A stretch of DNA of 64,000 nucleotides from Pseudoalteromonas luteoviolacea DSM 6061 (GTDB taxonomy: Bacteria; Pseudomonadota; Gammaproteobacteria; Enterobacterales; Alteromonadaceae). A program made the position numbers and the translations under genes. The stretch covers positions 1 through 64,000 of the forward strand of contig NZ_AUYB01000140.1 in NCBI RefSeq assembly GCF_001625655.1. The letters run 5' to 3'. The notes under the pieces were generated by a model. It saw only the letters and a program-made list of their open reading frames with translations. It made no database searches and was not told the DNA's origin. Position 1 is the stretch's first letter. The number at the start of each line of letters is the position of its first letter. This document shows positions 44,021 through 52,051 of the stretch, piece by piece.

Positions 44021-44299
44021 ATGCCACGTTCTCTCAAGAAGGGTCCATTCATTGACCTACACTTGCTGAAGAAGGTAGAGAAGGCGTTGGAAAGCGGTGA
44101 CAAGAAGCCTATCAAGACTTGGAGCCGTCGTTCAATGATCATCCCTAACATGATCGGATTGACCATCGCTGTCCATAATGGTCGTCAGCACGTACCTGTA
44201 TTCGTTACAGACGAAATGATCGGTCACAAACTAGGTGAATTTGCACCTACACGTACTTACCGCGGTCACGCTGCGGATAAGAAAGCTAAAAAGCGTTAA
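44021..44299 (+). CDS. rpsS: 30S ribosomal protein S19
   Basis: 30S head protein contacting S13 and the A-site tRNA region; 92 residues with PRSLKKGPFIDLHLLKK at the start and the conserved HNGRQHVPVFVTDEMIGHKLGE region. Confidence 0.98.
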   Translation: MPRSLKKGPFIDLHLLKKVEKALESGDKKPIKTWSRRSMIIPNMIGLTIAVHNGRQHVPVFVTDEMIGHKLGEFAPTRTYRGHAADKKAKKR

Positions 44300-44311
44300 T
44301 CGGAGGGTATG

Positions 44312-44644
44312 ATGGAAGCATTAGCTAAACACAAATTCGCCTCTGGTTCGGCGCAAAAAGCACGTCTAGTTGCTGATCAGATCCGCGGACTTCCGGTTGA
44401 TCGCGCGCTAGAAATCCTAGCGTATAGCCCGAAGAAAGCGGCTGTATTGGTTAAAAAAGTACTTGAGTCTGCTATCGCTAACGCGGAGCACAACGAAGGT
44501 GCTGACATTGATGAGCTTAAAGTGGCTAAAGTATTTGTAGACGAAGGTCCTACAATGAAACGTATTATGCCACGTGCTAAAGGACGCGCAGACCGCATCC
44601 TTAAGCGTTCAAGCCACATCACTGTTGTGGTTTCAGATAGCTAG
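44312..44644 (+). CDS. rplV: 50S ribosomal protein L22
   Basis: Protein of the exit-tunnel constriction, where macrolide-resistance changes occur in other bacteria. ATG 44312 (110 residues, the usual length) is four bases from GGAGGG; ATG 44309 is too close. The loop MKRIMPRAKGRADRI is intact, with no insertion or deletion. Confidence 0.97.
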   Translation: MEALAKHKFASGSAQKARLVADQIRGLPVDRALEILAYSPKKAAVLVKKVLESAIANAEHNEGADIDELKVAKVFVDEGPTMKRIMPRAKGRADRILKRSSHITVVVSDS

Positions 44645-44656
44645 GAGATATAAGTA

Positions 44657-45358
44657 ATGGGACAAAAAGTTCATCCTACTGGTATTCGCCTAGGTATCTC
44701 AAAGCCTTGGGTATCTACTTGGTACGCGAATACAAAAGATTTCTCTGAGCAGCTTTTTGGCGATCACAAAGTGCGTCAATACCTTACTAAGGAATTGAAA
44801 AACGCTTCTGTGTCTAAAATCGTTATCGAGCGTCCAGCTAAATCTATCCGTGTAACAATTCACACAGCTCGTCCTGGTGTTGTTATCGGTAAAAAAGGTG
44901 AAGACGTTGAAAAGCTTCGCCAAGCTGTAACTAAGCTTGCTGGTGTACCTGCACAAATCAACATTGCAGAAGTACGTAAGCCAGAGCTAGATGCACAATT
45001 AGTTGCTGACGGTATCTCTTCACAGCTAGAGCGTCGTGTTATGTTCCGTCGTGCTATGAAGCGCGCAGTACAAAATGCAATGCGTCTAGGTGCTAAAGGT
45101 ATCAAGGTTGAAGTTAGCGGTCGTCTAGGCGGCGCTGAAATCGCACGTTCTGAGTGGTATCGTGAAGGTCGTGTACCTCTACATACTCTACGTGCTGATA
45201 TCGATTACGCTACTTCAGAAGCTTTGACTACTTACGGCATCATCGGTGTTAAAGTTTGGATCTTCAAAGGCGAAGTTATCGGTGGTCTTCCACTGAAACA
45301 AGAGCAAGAGAAGCCAGCTAAACGTGCACCGAAGAAAGCTAAGAAAAGTGCTAAGTAA
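44657..45358 (+). CDS. rpsC: 30S ribosomal protein S3
   Basis: mRNA-entry protein of the 30S head with helicase activity; 233 residues. The KH domain motif VVIGKKGEDVEKL is at about 75-87, and the tail is Lys-rich (KRAPKKAKKSAK). Confidence 0.98.
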   Translation: MGQKVHPTGIRLGISKPWVSTWYANTKDFSEQLFGDHKVRQYLTKELKNASVSKIVIERPAKSIRVTIHTARPGVVIGKKGEDVEKLRQAVTKLAGVPAQINIAEVRKPELDAQLVADGISSQLERRVMFRRAMKRAVQNAMRLGAKGIKVEVSGRLGGAEIARSEWYREGRVPLHTLRADIDYATSEALTTYGIIGVKVWIFKGEVIGGLPLKQEQEKPAKRAPKKAKKSAK

Positions 45359-45371
45359 GAGGTAGCGACTA

Positions 45372-45785
45372 ATGTTACAGCCAAAACGTACAAAATTCCG
45401 CAAGGTACACAAAGGCCGCAACCGTGGTCTTGCTACTAGCGGTAACAAAGTTAGCTTCGGTTCTTTCGGCTTGAAAGCGACTGGCCGTGGCCGTATGACT
45501 GCTCGTCAAATCGAAGCAGCTCGTCGTGCTATGACGCGTCACATCAAGCGTCAAGGTAAAATCTGGATTCGTGTATTCCCAGATAAGCCGATTACAGAAA
45601 AACCGCTTGAAGTTCGTATGGGTAAAGGTAAAGGTTCTGTTGAATACTGGGTTGCTGAAATTCAGCCTGGTAAAGTACTTTACGAGATGGAAGGTGTTTC
45701 AGAAGAGCTTGCTCGTGAAGCATTCGACCTAGCTGCTCGTAAATTACCTTTCAAAACAACATTTGTAACTCGGACGGTAATGTAA
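45372..45785 (+). CDS. rplP: 50S ribosomal protein L16
   Basis: Late-assembly 50S protein close to the A-site; 137 residues. MLQPKRTKFRKVHKGRNRG and the GRMTARQIEAARRAMTRH block are typical. The arginine after the FPDKPITEKPLEV region corresponds to the RoxA hydroxylation area in E. coli. The stop overlaps the rpmC start. Confidence 0.98.
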   Translation: MLQPKRTKFRKVHKGRNRGLATSGNKVSFGSFGLKATGRGRMTARQIEAARRAMTRHIKRQGKIWIRVFPDKPITEKPLEVRMGKGKGSVEYWVAEIQPGKVLYEMEGVSEELAREAFDLAARKLPFKTTFVTRTVM

Positions 45786-45976
45786 TGAAAGCTAGCGAAT
45801 TGAAAGACAAAAGCATAGAAGAGCTTAAAGCTGAACTTCTAGAGCTTCTTCGTGAGCAGTTCAACCTGCGCATGCAAGCGAGCACTGGTCAGCTAGCTCA
45901 AACTCACGAGCTGAAAAAAGTACGTCGCAATATTGCGCGTGTTAAAACGGTTATCAACCAGAAGGCAGGTGCATAA
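45785..45976 (+). CDS. rpmC: 50S ribosomal protein L29
   Basis: Small two-helix protein beside L23 at the tunnel exit; 63 residues. It starts in a TAATG overlap with rplP and ends in the same overlap with rpsQ. Confidence 0.98.
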   Translation: MKASELKDKSIEELKAELLELLREQFNLRMQASTGQLAQTHELKKVRRNIARVKTVINQKAGA

Positions 45977-46233
45977 TGAGCGATAAGATCCGTACTCTTC
46001 AAGGTCGTGTAGTTAGCGACAAAATGGATAAGTCAATCGTTGTTGCTATCGAGCGTCAGGTTAAACACCCGATCTACGGTAAATTCATCAAGCGTACAAC
46101 TAAGTTGCACGCACATGATGAAAACAACACAGCACTAGCAGGTGACGTCGTGACTATTCGCGAATGTGCGCCAATCTCTAAGAAAAAATCTTGGACGCTA
46201 GTTGACGTGATTGAACGTCCTAAGAAAGCTTAA
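45976..46233 (+). CDS. rpsQ: 30S ribosomal protein S17
   Basis: OB-fold 30S body protein, 85 residues (RTLQGRVVSDKMDKSIVVAI). It is the last gene of the S10 operon; a strong terminator follows and no rplN/spc genes are present. Confidence 0.98.
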   Translation: MSDKIRTLQGRVVSDKMDKSIVVAIERQVKHPIYGKFIKRTTKLHAHDENNTALAGDVVTIRECAPISKKKSWTLVDVIERPKKA

Positions 46234-46253
46234 TTTTAATTAAGTTTACTTGT

Positions 46254-46281
46254 AAAAACCCCAGCTTCGGCTGGGGTTTTT
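46254..46281 (+). terminator. Rho-independent terminator of the S10 operon
   Basis: AAAAACCCCAGC-TTCG-GCTGGGGTTTTT: a stable stem closed by a TTCG tetraloop, followed by a T run. Confidence 0.93.
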
Positions 46282-46592
46282 GTTTTTAATGGTTTAATAA
46301 TTAAATTGATATTAAGCCTATTGAACTCTCAGAATCCTTTCTTTTAAATGCTCAAAACTCTATAACTTTATAATTTTGAATTGTTTTTTATGATTTCAGT
46401 GATGGTAATATTCTATTTATTGACAGTCTTATTGTGCATATAAATACATTCATACAAGGGTTTGGTAGTTTCTTAGCTAATTCTGATTATTAAATAATCC
46501 AACACAATAAATTTCAAAAAAGTGGGTAACTTATTGATGAGATACTTAATAAATTACACACGTCTGTACTTTAATCTATAAAGGATCTAGTA
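46282..46592. other. AT-rich intergenic region upstream of the lectin-like gene
   Basis: About 310 bases, strongly AT-rich, no open frame or repeat that I can support. It presumably carries the promoter of the secreted protein gene; an AAAGGAT ribosome-binding site ends the region. Confidence 0.5.
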
Positions 46593-48545
46593 ATGCTTAA
46601 ATCAATCGGATTTGCATCTCTACTAACGGCTGTGGCACCTGTCTCACAGGCTTTTACATTAATTGAAAATGTCTCGATAACGGACCAGACAATTACCATT
46701 CCTATCAATGGTTATCACGACCCAATTATCATTCCGTCTGTACCCACTTTTAACGATCAAGAGCCTGGCGTTGTGTCCATTTCTAACGTCACTCCAAGTA
46801 GCTTTGACGTGCAATTTAAAGAGTGGTCATATCTAGATGGTATTCATGGTGAAGAGTATGTCTCGTTTTTGGTCGTTGAAAAAGGACGCCATCATCTAGA
46901 AGATGGCAGTGTGTGGGAAGCTGGGGAGCTTGCGCTTAGCAGTGGTTCGAAGCACCAATTTTTTAGTGAGAGCTTTGCCCATGCGCCTCATGTTTTTGTT
47001 AGTGGCCAAACCCAAAATGATCCCGATGCATATTCATTGAGAGTATCGAGTACATCTCAACAGACATTTGGTATTAGCCTCAACGAACAAGAAGCTGGTA
47101 ATGCACACGTTGAGGAGTCGATTGGCTATTTAGCTGTATACAACAAGGTAAATAGTGGCACGACAAACGAAGGGACGCCGTTTAACCTGACTCAAGAAGC
47201 GATTAATGAGTCTGGATTTCAGAAATTACAGGGCAAGCTGCTACTTCAAGAAGAGCAATCAAGAGATTCAGAGACCAACCACTTGTTAGAAATGGTCAGT
47301 ATTCTATCTATGAAAAATAACTTGTTTGCCCAAGATAATACTCACTATGGCAAAGATACTATGTCCCTGCGCTTATCGACCTCTGACACCTTTTCTGTGG
47401 TACCGGGAGAGACAAGCGGACAATATGGGAATATCGCCCTCATTGGCACAAATGGCTTAACGGAATCATCATACAGCTCCAGTCACAATTATGCGGCAGA
47501 TAGTGCGTCGGGTGCTTTTGATGGTTATAACTCTTCCACCAAAATTAATGCCGATGCGGCGGCTAAAATCAAACGTGGCATTTGGCTAACCACGCTTGCC
47601 CAAGAGCACTGGCTGCAAGTGAGTTTTAATTCCTCTGCTTATATAACTGCCTTTAGAGTGATGTTGTACTCTGCCGCTTCTAACCCCGGTATGGGCGTTA
47701 AAGATGTCACACTGCAAGTTTCTAATGACAATGTTAACTTTGTTGATCATGAGTCATTCTCACTAGTGAAAAGTTTAGATCAAACGATTGAGTTATCGCA
47801 GCCGGCGGTTGGTAAATTTGTCCGATTGAAGATTCACAATACCCAAGGGCATAGTTATCGCGTTATTGGAGAGTTAGAGTACTTTGGTGGGTTTGTAAAT
47901 TCGGGAGATGTGGTCACGCCACCGACGGAACCAGAACCATCATTGGGCACTACCTGTGCCTCAATTAAACAGCAGGATACAGCCGCAAGCTCAGGTATGT
48001 ATGAGATTGACCCAGATGGAGAGGGAGGCGTTGCCCCGTTTTACGCGCACTGTGAAATGACTGTAAATGGTGGTGGCTGGACCCTAGTTGCGCACCATAA
48101 AGATGGATTAGATAACATTGCTGTAAATCAGCCGCTTAGCCCAAGTGAATTGGGTGTTCTACCGAGTGAACAATGGCAGGCAATACAGAATAATATGACC
48201 ACAGGTATGATGTTTGTGGATGAATATGGCAAAGTCTCTCAGCTAAATAAAGATAAGCTAGAGAGTGCAAATTGTGTGGCTTTATCGCAAACGACTGATT
48301 TGAGTCAGCCGCCAGTGCCGTATGACATTGGGATGATCTGGTTGCAAGAAGGCTCTGGCTGTAGTGCTTCAGGGCTAGATTACTCCTTTATCAGCTTGAG
48401 TACAAAGTCAACGAGCCGTGGGGATGGTTATATGCGTATTGGTGCGGCGTTGTATCAACATAATGTCAAGTTTGATCAATGGCCTTATAGCAGTGGTGCA
48501 TATAGCGGTGCAGAGCAAGATACACTTTACTACTATGTAAAATAA
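46593..48545 (+). CDS. Secreted multidomain lectin-like protein: H-lectin-like, discoidin and fibrinogen-like domains
   Basis: A signal peptide (MLKSIGFASLLTAVAPVSQA) opens a 650-residue exported protein. Residues about 60-185 resemble an H-type-lectin-like fold (FKEWSYLDGIHGEE, later HVEESIGYLAVY), with a related stretch at about 210-280. A discoidin/F5-F8 type C domain (about 290-430) starts YSSSHNYAADSASGAFDG and includes HWLQVSF. A Pro/Glu linker (PPTEPEPS) leads to a fibrinogen-like C-terminal domain with TCASIKQQ, APFYAHCEM and NGGGWTLVAHHKDG. All modules bind glycans or surfaces in known families, so a role in adhesion, aggregation or host/polysaccharide recognition is likely. Single gene with its own terminator. 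Confidence 0.8.
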   Translation: MLKSIGFASLLTAVAPVSQAFTLIENVSITDQTITIPINGYHDPIIIPSVPTFNDQEPGVVSISNVTPSSFDVQFKEWSYLDGIHGEEYVSFLVVEKGRHHLEDGSVWEAGELALSSGSKHQFFSESFAHAPHVFVSGQTQNDPDAYSLRVSSTSQQTFGISLNEQEAGNAHVEESIGYLAVYNKVNSGTTNEGTPFNLTQEAINESGFQKLQGKLLLQEEQSRDSETNHLLEMVSILSMKNNLFAQDNTHYGKDTMSLRLSTSDTFSVVPGETSGQYGNIALIGTNGLTESSYSSSHNYAADSASGAFDGYNSSTKINADAAAKIKRGIWLTTLAQEHWLQVSFNSSAYITAFRVMLYSAASNPGMGVKDVTLQVSNDNVNFVDHESFSLVKSLDQTIELSQPAVGKFVRLKIHNTQGHSYRVIGELEYFGGFVNSGDVVTPPTEPEPSLGTTCASIKQQDTAASSGMYEIDPDGEGGVAPFYAHCEMTVNGGGWTLVAHHKDGLDNIAVNQPLSPSELGVLPSEQWQAIQNNMTTGMMFVDEYGKVSQLNKDKLESANCVALSQTTDLSQPPVPYDIGMIWLQEGSGCSASGLDYSFISLSTKSTSRGDGYMRIGAALYQHNVKFDQWPYSSGAYSGAEQDTLYYYVK

Positions 48546-48573
48546 CAGGTGTAGATAATCTGGATTATGCATC

Positions 48574-48607
48574 AATAAAGCCCTGAGTTAATCGGGGCTT
48601 TATTTTT
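48574..48607. terminator. Bidirectional terminator between lectin-like and flavoprotein genes
   Basis: AATAAAGCCCTGA pairs with TCGGGGCTTTATT (one mismatch) followed by TTT on the plus strand; the two flanking genes converge here. Confidence 0.82.
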
Positions 48608-48632
48608 AGCAATTCTTAATTGAATTCCCGTT

Positions 48633-50282
48633 CTATCCGTTGGTTGATTGAGAAGCACGCTTAGCCTGCTTTTTAAAATCATATCGGCCTGGTGCCAATA
48701 TGTCGTTTGGATCTAGAGCGTGTTTGATTGCAGTGGTAAATTGTAGGTAATCATCATTTGGTGCTGGCAATAAATGTTGAGACTGATTACCTAATCGATA
48801 AGGGTAGTAACCTGCTAAACAGAGTTTTTTTAGCAATTCATCGTGACAAGCTTTAGCTTTTTCATCTTCTCCTGAAATCTCTCTATCAAATGAGATTGAA
48901 GTGATAATATCAATTTGCCGTGCTGACATACACTGTAGAGTCATGGCTGGCTCATAGCCATAGGCTGTAATGACATCTTTGATTATCTTCGTTGCTGCTG
49001 CAATTTCAGAACCTTCAAATGGCACTATTGGCCCCATCCAATAGGTTCCACATTGGTCTTTATCTGGGTCAATTTGGTTGGCATTGGGTAGACTCATTTT
49101 CTTGCGAATATAGGTGCTTCCCAGCGTTTGTGTTATCGACAGAGGGTGGCCCAGATACAATGATTTATTAAAGTATATCTCGATTGGGTTGATAAAAGAC
49201 TTACCCGAAAACTTGCGCAAGGCAGTGAGTACTTTACTAGCAAAAGTAACGTAGGGTCTTCTAAAGAAAATCAGATTTGAGACCAAACCACTCAGCGCTT
49301 GTTTGATCAGTTTAATTTCAGCACGTGCCTGGGCGCGGCTATGACAGAAAAGCGCACCATCTCCATACCACTTGCTCGCTATTGGCAGACTTCGTTGTAG
49401 AGCGGTTTTGACCTCCTCGTCTGTTAGGCTGCGATTACCATCGCATAAGTCCCAAGGGTATTCTCCTACGTACCCCAAGATGCGGTGGTCATTAAAAAGG
49501 GTTGTAGAGGAGCGTAAAATATCTCGCTGCTTTAAAAAGCGCAGTGCATCAATGACTTCAGGCAGTTTAGTCTCATCTTTTATGGTGTATACAAAGGTGG
49601 TGAAGGCTTTGGGAGTGGGGGTTAACCAAAAGGTCATTTCTGTGATCACCCCAAAATTAGACTGTGTGAATATGCCATCAAAAAATGGTCCAGGCCCAAA
49701 TTTTGTGACGTCTTTACCTTTTGCATTAACAAATCGACTAAGACCAGTGTGGATACATTGTCCATTGGGTAATACAACCTCTAAATTACAGATATTGTCA
49801 ACGCGATTACTGGTTAATCCTTTTCCTATACCACGCTCCAAGGTGTTGCCGATTAAGCTTGATGCTGGTGTAGAGCCTGTGCCAGCGATTGAAAAATCAG
49901 CGCCTTGTTCTTTGAGAAATTGATATACCTGTTCAAAAGTGACGCCAGGTTGAACTGTGAGAGTGCCATGCGTTTTATCAAATCGAATGATTTGGTTTAA
50001 AGCTGACAAGTCAATGACAACAGCCCCATTGCATGTTGGAACACTGGAACCGTAACCATAATTTTTCCCTGTACTGAGTGGGTATACTGGAACAGATTCT
50101 TCGTTCGCAATAATCAAGGCCTGCTGCAAGTGCTGTTTCGATTTAACCCTGAGTACACCGCTTACTTTGGTATCGGTTGCAAAGGTTGCACGTTCATAAG
50201 GACGTCTCGCACTGGTGTTAAAGCGTGCATTTTCTTCGCCAAGTAGTGCTTGCCAGCGCTGTTTCGCGTTTTCAATTCCCAT
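48633..50282 (-). CDS. FAD-linked oxidase, vanillyl-alcohol oxidase / p-cresol methylhydroxylase family
   Basis: A 549-residue flavoenzyme with an N-terminal FAD-binding PCMH-type domain (about 35-230: VPVYPLSTGKNYGYG, then GNTLERGIGKG and SNFGVITEMTFWL). The substrate-binding cap ends HALDPNDILAPGRYDF, the C-terminal signature of phenol-oxidising VAO relatives. There is no signal peptide and no adjacent cytochrome gene, so an oxidase-type reaction on a phenolic or similar substrate is more likely than a cytochrome-linked one. It seems monocistronic. The precise substrate cannot be inferred. Confidence 0.85.
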   Translation of the reverse strand: MGIENAKQRWQALLGEENARFNTSARRPYERATFATDTKVSGVLRVKSKQHLQQALIIANEESVPVYPLSTGKNYGYGSSVPTCNGAVVIDLSALNQIIRFDKTHGTLTVQPGVTFEQVYQFLKEQGADFSIAGTGSTPASSLIGNTLERGIGKGLTSNRVDNICNLEVVLPNGQCIHTGLSRFVNAKGKDVTKFGPGPFFDGIFTQSNFGVITEMTFWLTPTPKAFTTFVYTIKDETKLPEVIDALRFLKQRDILRSSTTLFNDHRILGYVGEYPWDLCDGNRSLTDEEVKTALQRSLPIASKWYGDGALFCHSRAQARAEIKLIKQALSGLVSNLIFFRRPYVTFASKVLTALRKFSGKSFINPIEIYFNKSLYLGHPLSITQTLGSTYIRKKMSLPNANQIDPDKDQCGTYWMGPIVPFEGSEIAAATKIIKDVITAYGYEPAMTLQCMSARQIDIITSISFDREISGEDEKAKACHDELLKKLCLAGYYPYRLGNQSQHLLPAPNDDYLQFTTAIKHALDPNDILAPGRYDFKKQAKRASQSTNG

Positions 50283-50400
50283 TAATTATCCCTAAAAGTT
50301 TGAATGGCATTCAATGTTCCCGAGCCAAACCTTATCGAGCTGGGGAACTTAATGATCAGGGATGTAACGTGTGATGTTTTATGTACTGTGTGTTGTGCGT

Positions 50401-50691
50401 TTATGATGCGTCATTTATGAGCTTTTTATCTAGATACTTTAAATACAATATTGCAGCACAACCGCCAGCAAGAGGTAAGGTGACAAAGCTTGCCCAGCCT
50501 CCCACGTAAAAGCTAGCAAGCAACATGGTAATATCTGTGCCAAATAAAGTGCAGGGCACATCACTCCGCTCATTAACAATACAATTTAATTGAGAAGATA
50601 CAAATTCTGCTATCAGCATGGCTGCCAGCGGTGCAATGGCAATACATGCCATGATAATCGATAAGATCAATAGCCGTCTTTGGCTAAACAT
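50401..50691 (-). CDS. Small membrane protein of unknown function
   Basis: A 96-residue protein with three hydrophobic stretches (about 7-32, 54-66 and 68-85) and two Cys (37 and 47) in the loop between the first and second, where a periplasmic disulfide is possible. AGGAAGAG sits right before the ATG. It lies on the same strand as, and downstream of, the secreted PLA2-like gene, with a strong hairpin in between. No family recognised. Confidence 0.6.
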   Translation of the reverse strand: MFSQRRLLILSIIMACIAIAPLAAMLIAEFVSSQLNCIVNERSDVPCTLFGTDITMLLASFYVGGWASFVTLPLAGGCAAILYLKYLDKKLINDAS

Positions 50692-50779
50692 ATAACTCTT
50701 CCTTGCTGAGATTTTTCATCTATTCTCTGACACCACAGTTGCGAGATCAAGTTGTACGCTTTGTGGATAAGCTATTTGG

Positions 50780-50809
50780 GAAAAGTGAGCGCTTTCACTC
50801 ACTTTTCCT
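50780..50809 (-). terminator. Hairpin after the PLA2-like gene
   Basis: GGAAAAGTGAG and CTCACTTTTCC form an 11-base perfect stem with an eight-base loop, ten bases after the stop. It probably terminates or stabilises the transcript and separates it from the small membrane-protein gene. Confidence 0.7.
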
Positions 50810-50818
50810 GCCTATTAA

Positions 50819-51622
50819 TTAACTAGAAGGTGGAGTCTCACAATCAGGAGAGAACCAGAAGTCATCTGAGGCAGATGTCCACTCGTCACCACATACTCCA
50901 AGCTGCTCTCCTTCAACGTCTGCACAAGCATCATGATTTAAACAGTCCTGTGTATACTGACCATCGCCAAACATTGGGCAGCCAGCGCCACAACGGGCAG
51001 CGCAAAAACCATGGCCACCCACTTTATAACTTTTCGTTTTAACACCTACATAGGTTACATCCCAAATTGCAGTTTTATATCTACCCATGTATGGACACAG
51101 ATCAGTCCAGCCTTGAGCTGAAAAGTCTTGTTCAATACTTTGTTCTATTGGCATGCCCACAGGGTAAGTCGACAGAAATTCAAAGAATTTAAATAGTACG
51201 ATTTTTGATTCTTTATCGAGTTTGCTCTGCACCTTTAAGACGTCATCTGCGTAATTTTGTGAATCACGGAATATACTGGTTAAGCTGCTTTTTAATTTTT
51301 GGCTATTAATGAGTTTGTTATCATTAATGTCAAAACCAGAAATATGTACAGTGTTGTTGGTATTATCCAGCTTGAGATTAAATGTATTACCGTTGAATTT
51401 GATAGTACTACTGATGTGATTATTTAAATCATCAGATAGACTAAACTTCACCACATTATTGTCACCAGAGACAGTGCTTTTGAGGCTGCTTGTATTTAAT
51501 GAAGTTTGAAAGTGACCACTTACTGTGTTTTCTTCAACTTGAATACTAAGATCTGTATTTGCATGTACGGCATGACTGCCAAACGTGCATAATGCAAGCG
51601 CATAAGCTGCTAACTTTTTCAT
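50819..51622 (-). CDS. Secreted protein with phospholipase A2-like C-terminal domain
   Basis: A signal peptide (MKKLAAYALALCTFGSHAVHA) precedes about 130 residues of Asn/Ser/Thr-rich beta-type sequence without recognised family. The C-terminal third (about 174-261) is Cys-rich, and DCLNHDAC (Cys227, His230, Asp231, Cys233) matches the PLA2 catalytic His-Asp core CxxHDxC, with a preceding GHGFCAARCGAGCP that may form the calcium loop. Eight Cys in this domain suggest disulfides and an extracellular site. AAAAAGGA lies upstream of the ATG. Calcium-dependent phospholipase activity is an inference from the motif. Confidence 0.68.
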   Translation of the reverse strand: MKKLAAYALALCTFGSHAVHANTDLSIQVEENTVSGHFQTSLNTSSLKSTVSGDNNVVKFSLSDDLNNHISSTIKFNGNTFNLKLDNTNNTVHISGFDINDNKLINSQKLKSSLTSIFRDSQNYADDVLKVQSKLDKESKIVLFKFFEFLSTYPVGMPIEQSIEQDFSAQGWTDLCPYMGRYKTAIWDVTYVGVKTKSYKVGGHGFCAARCGAGCPMFGDGQYTQDCLNHDACADVEGEQLGVCGDEWTSASDDFWFSPDCETPPSS

Positions 51623-52051
51623 AATAAATCCTTTTTGTTATTTGCAAAACTGGAACGAGATTTCCAGATGTTCGTATTTTGAACAAAACGACTTTATTTT
51701 AAGTTATCTCAATATGTCAATACTGTTTATTTTTTGTGAAATTGTGTTGTTTAGGTCTTGTTGATAATACATTGTCATATCATTTTAAATTTCTCACCGG
51801 GAATTCAGTACTGAATAAATATATTAATATTTATCAGTAGATTAAAATGGGGAGTTTCGGTGTAAGTTGGGCGGTTATTACATTTATTAAAACGTGTTTG
51901 AGGCGGTCATAACGTTTTTATAAATGATAATTATTTGTAAAAAATTTTGGTGAGGATAACTTGCAGAGAGAATTTAATTATTTAGGTGCGAAAGCTACAC
52001 CTAGTTGAAGATGCGGCTGCAATTAAGTTGCATCTTATTGCAGCCATGGGG
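51623..52051. other. AT-rich intergenic region between the PLA2-like gene and hemN
   Basis: About 430 bases with no supportable gene. The right part is the downstream region of hemN; the left part should carry the PLA2-like gene's promoter. No clear repeats or hairpins noted. Confidence 0.5.
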
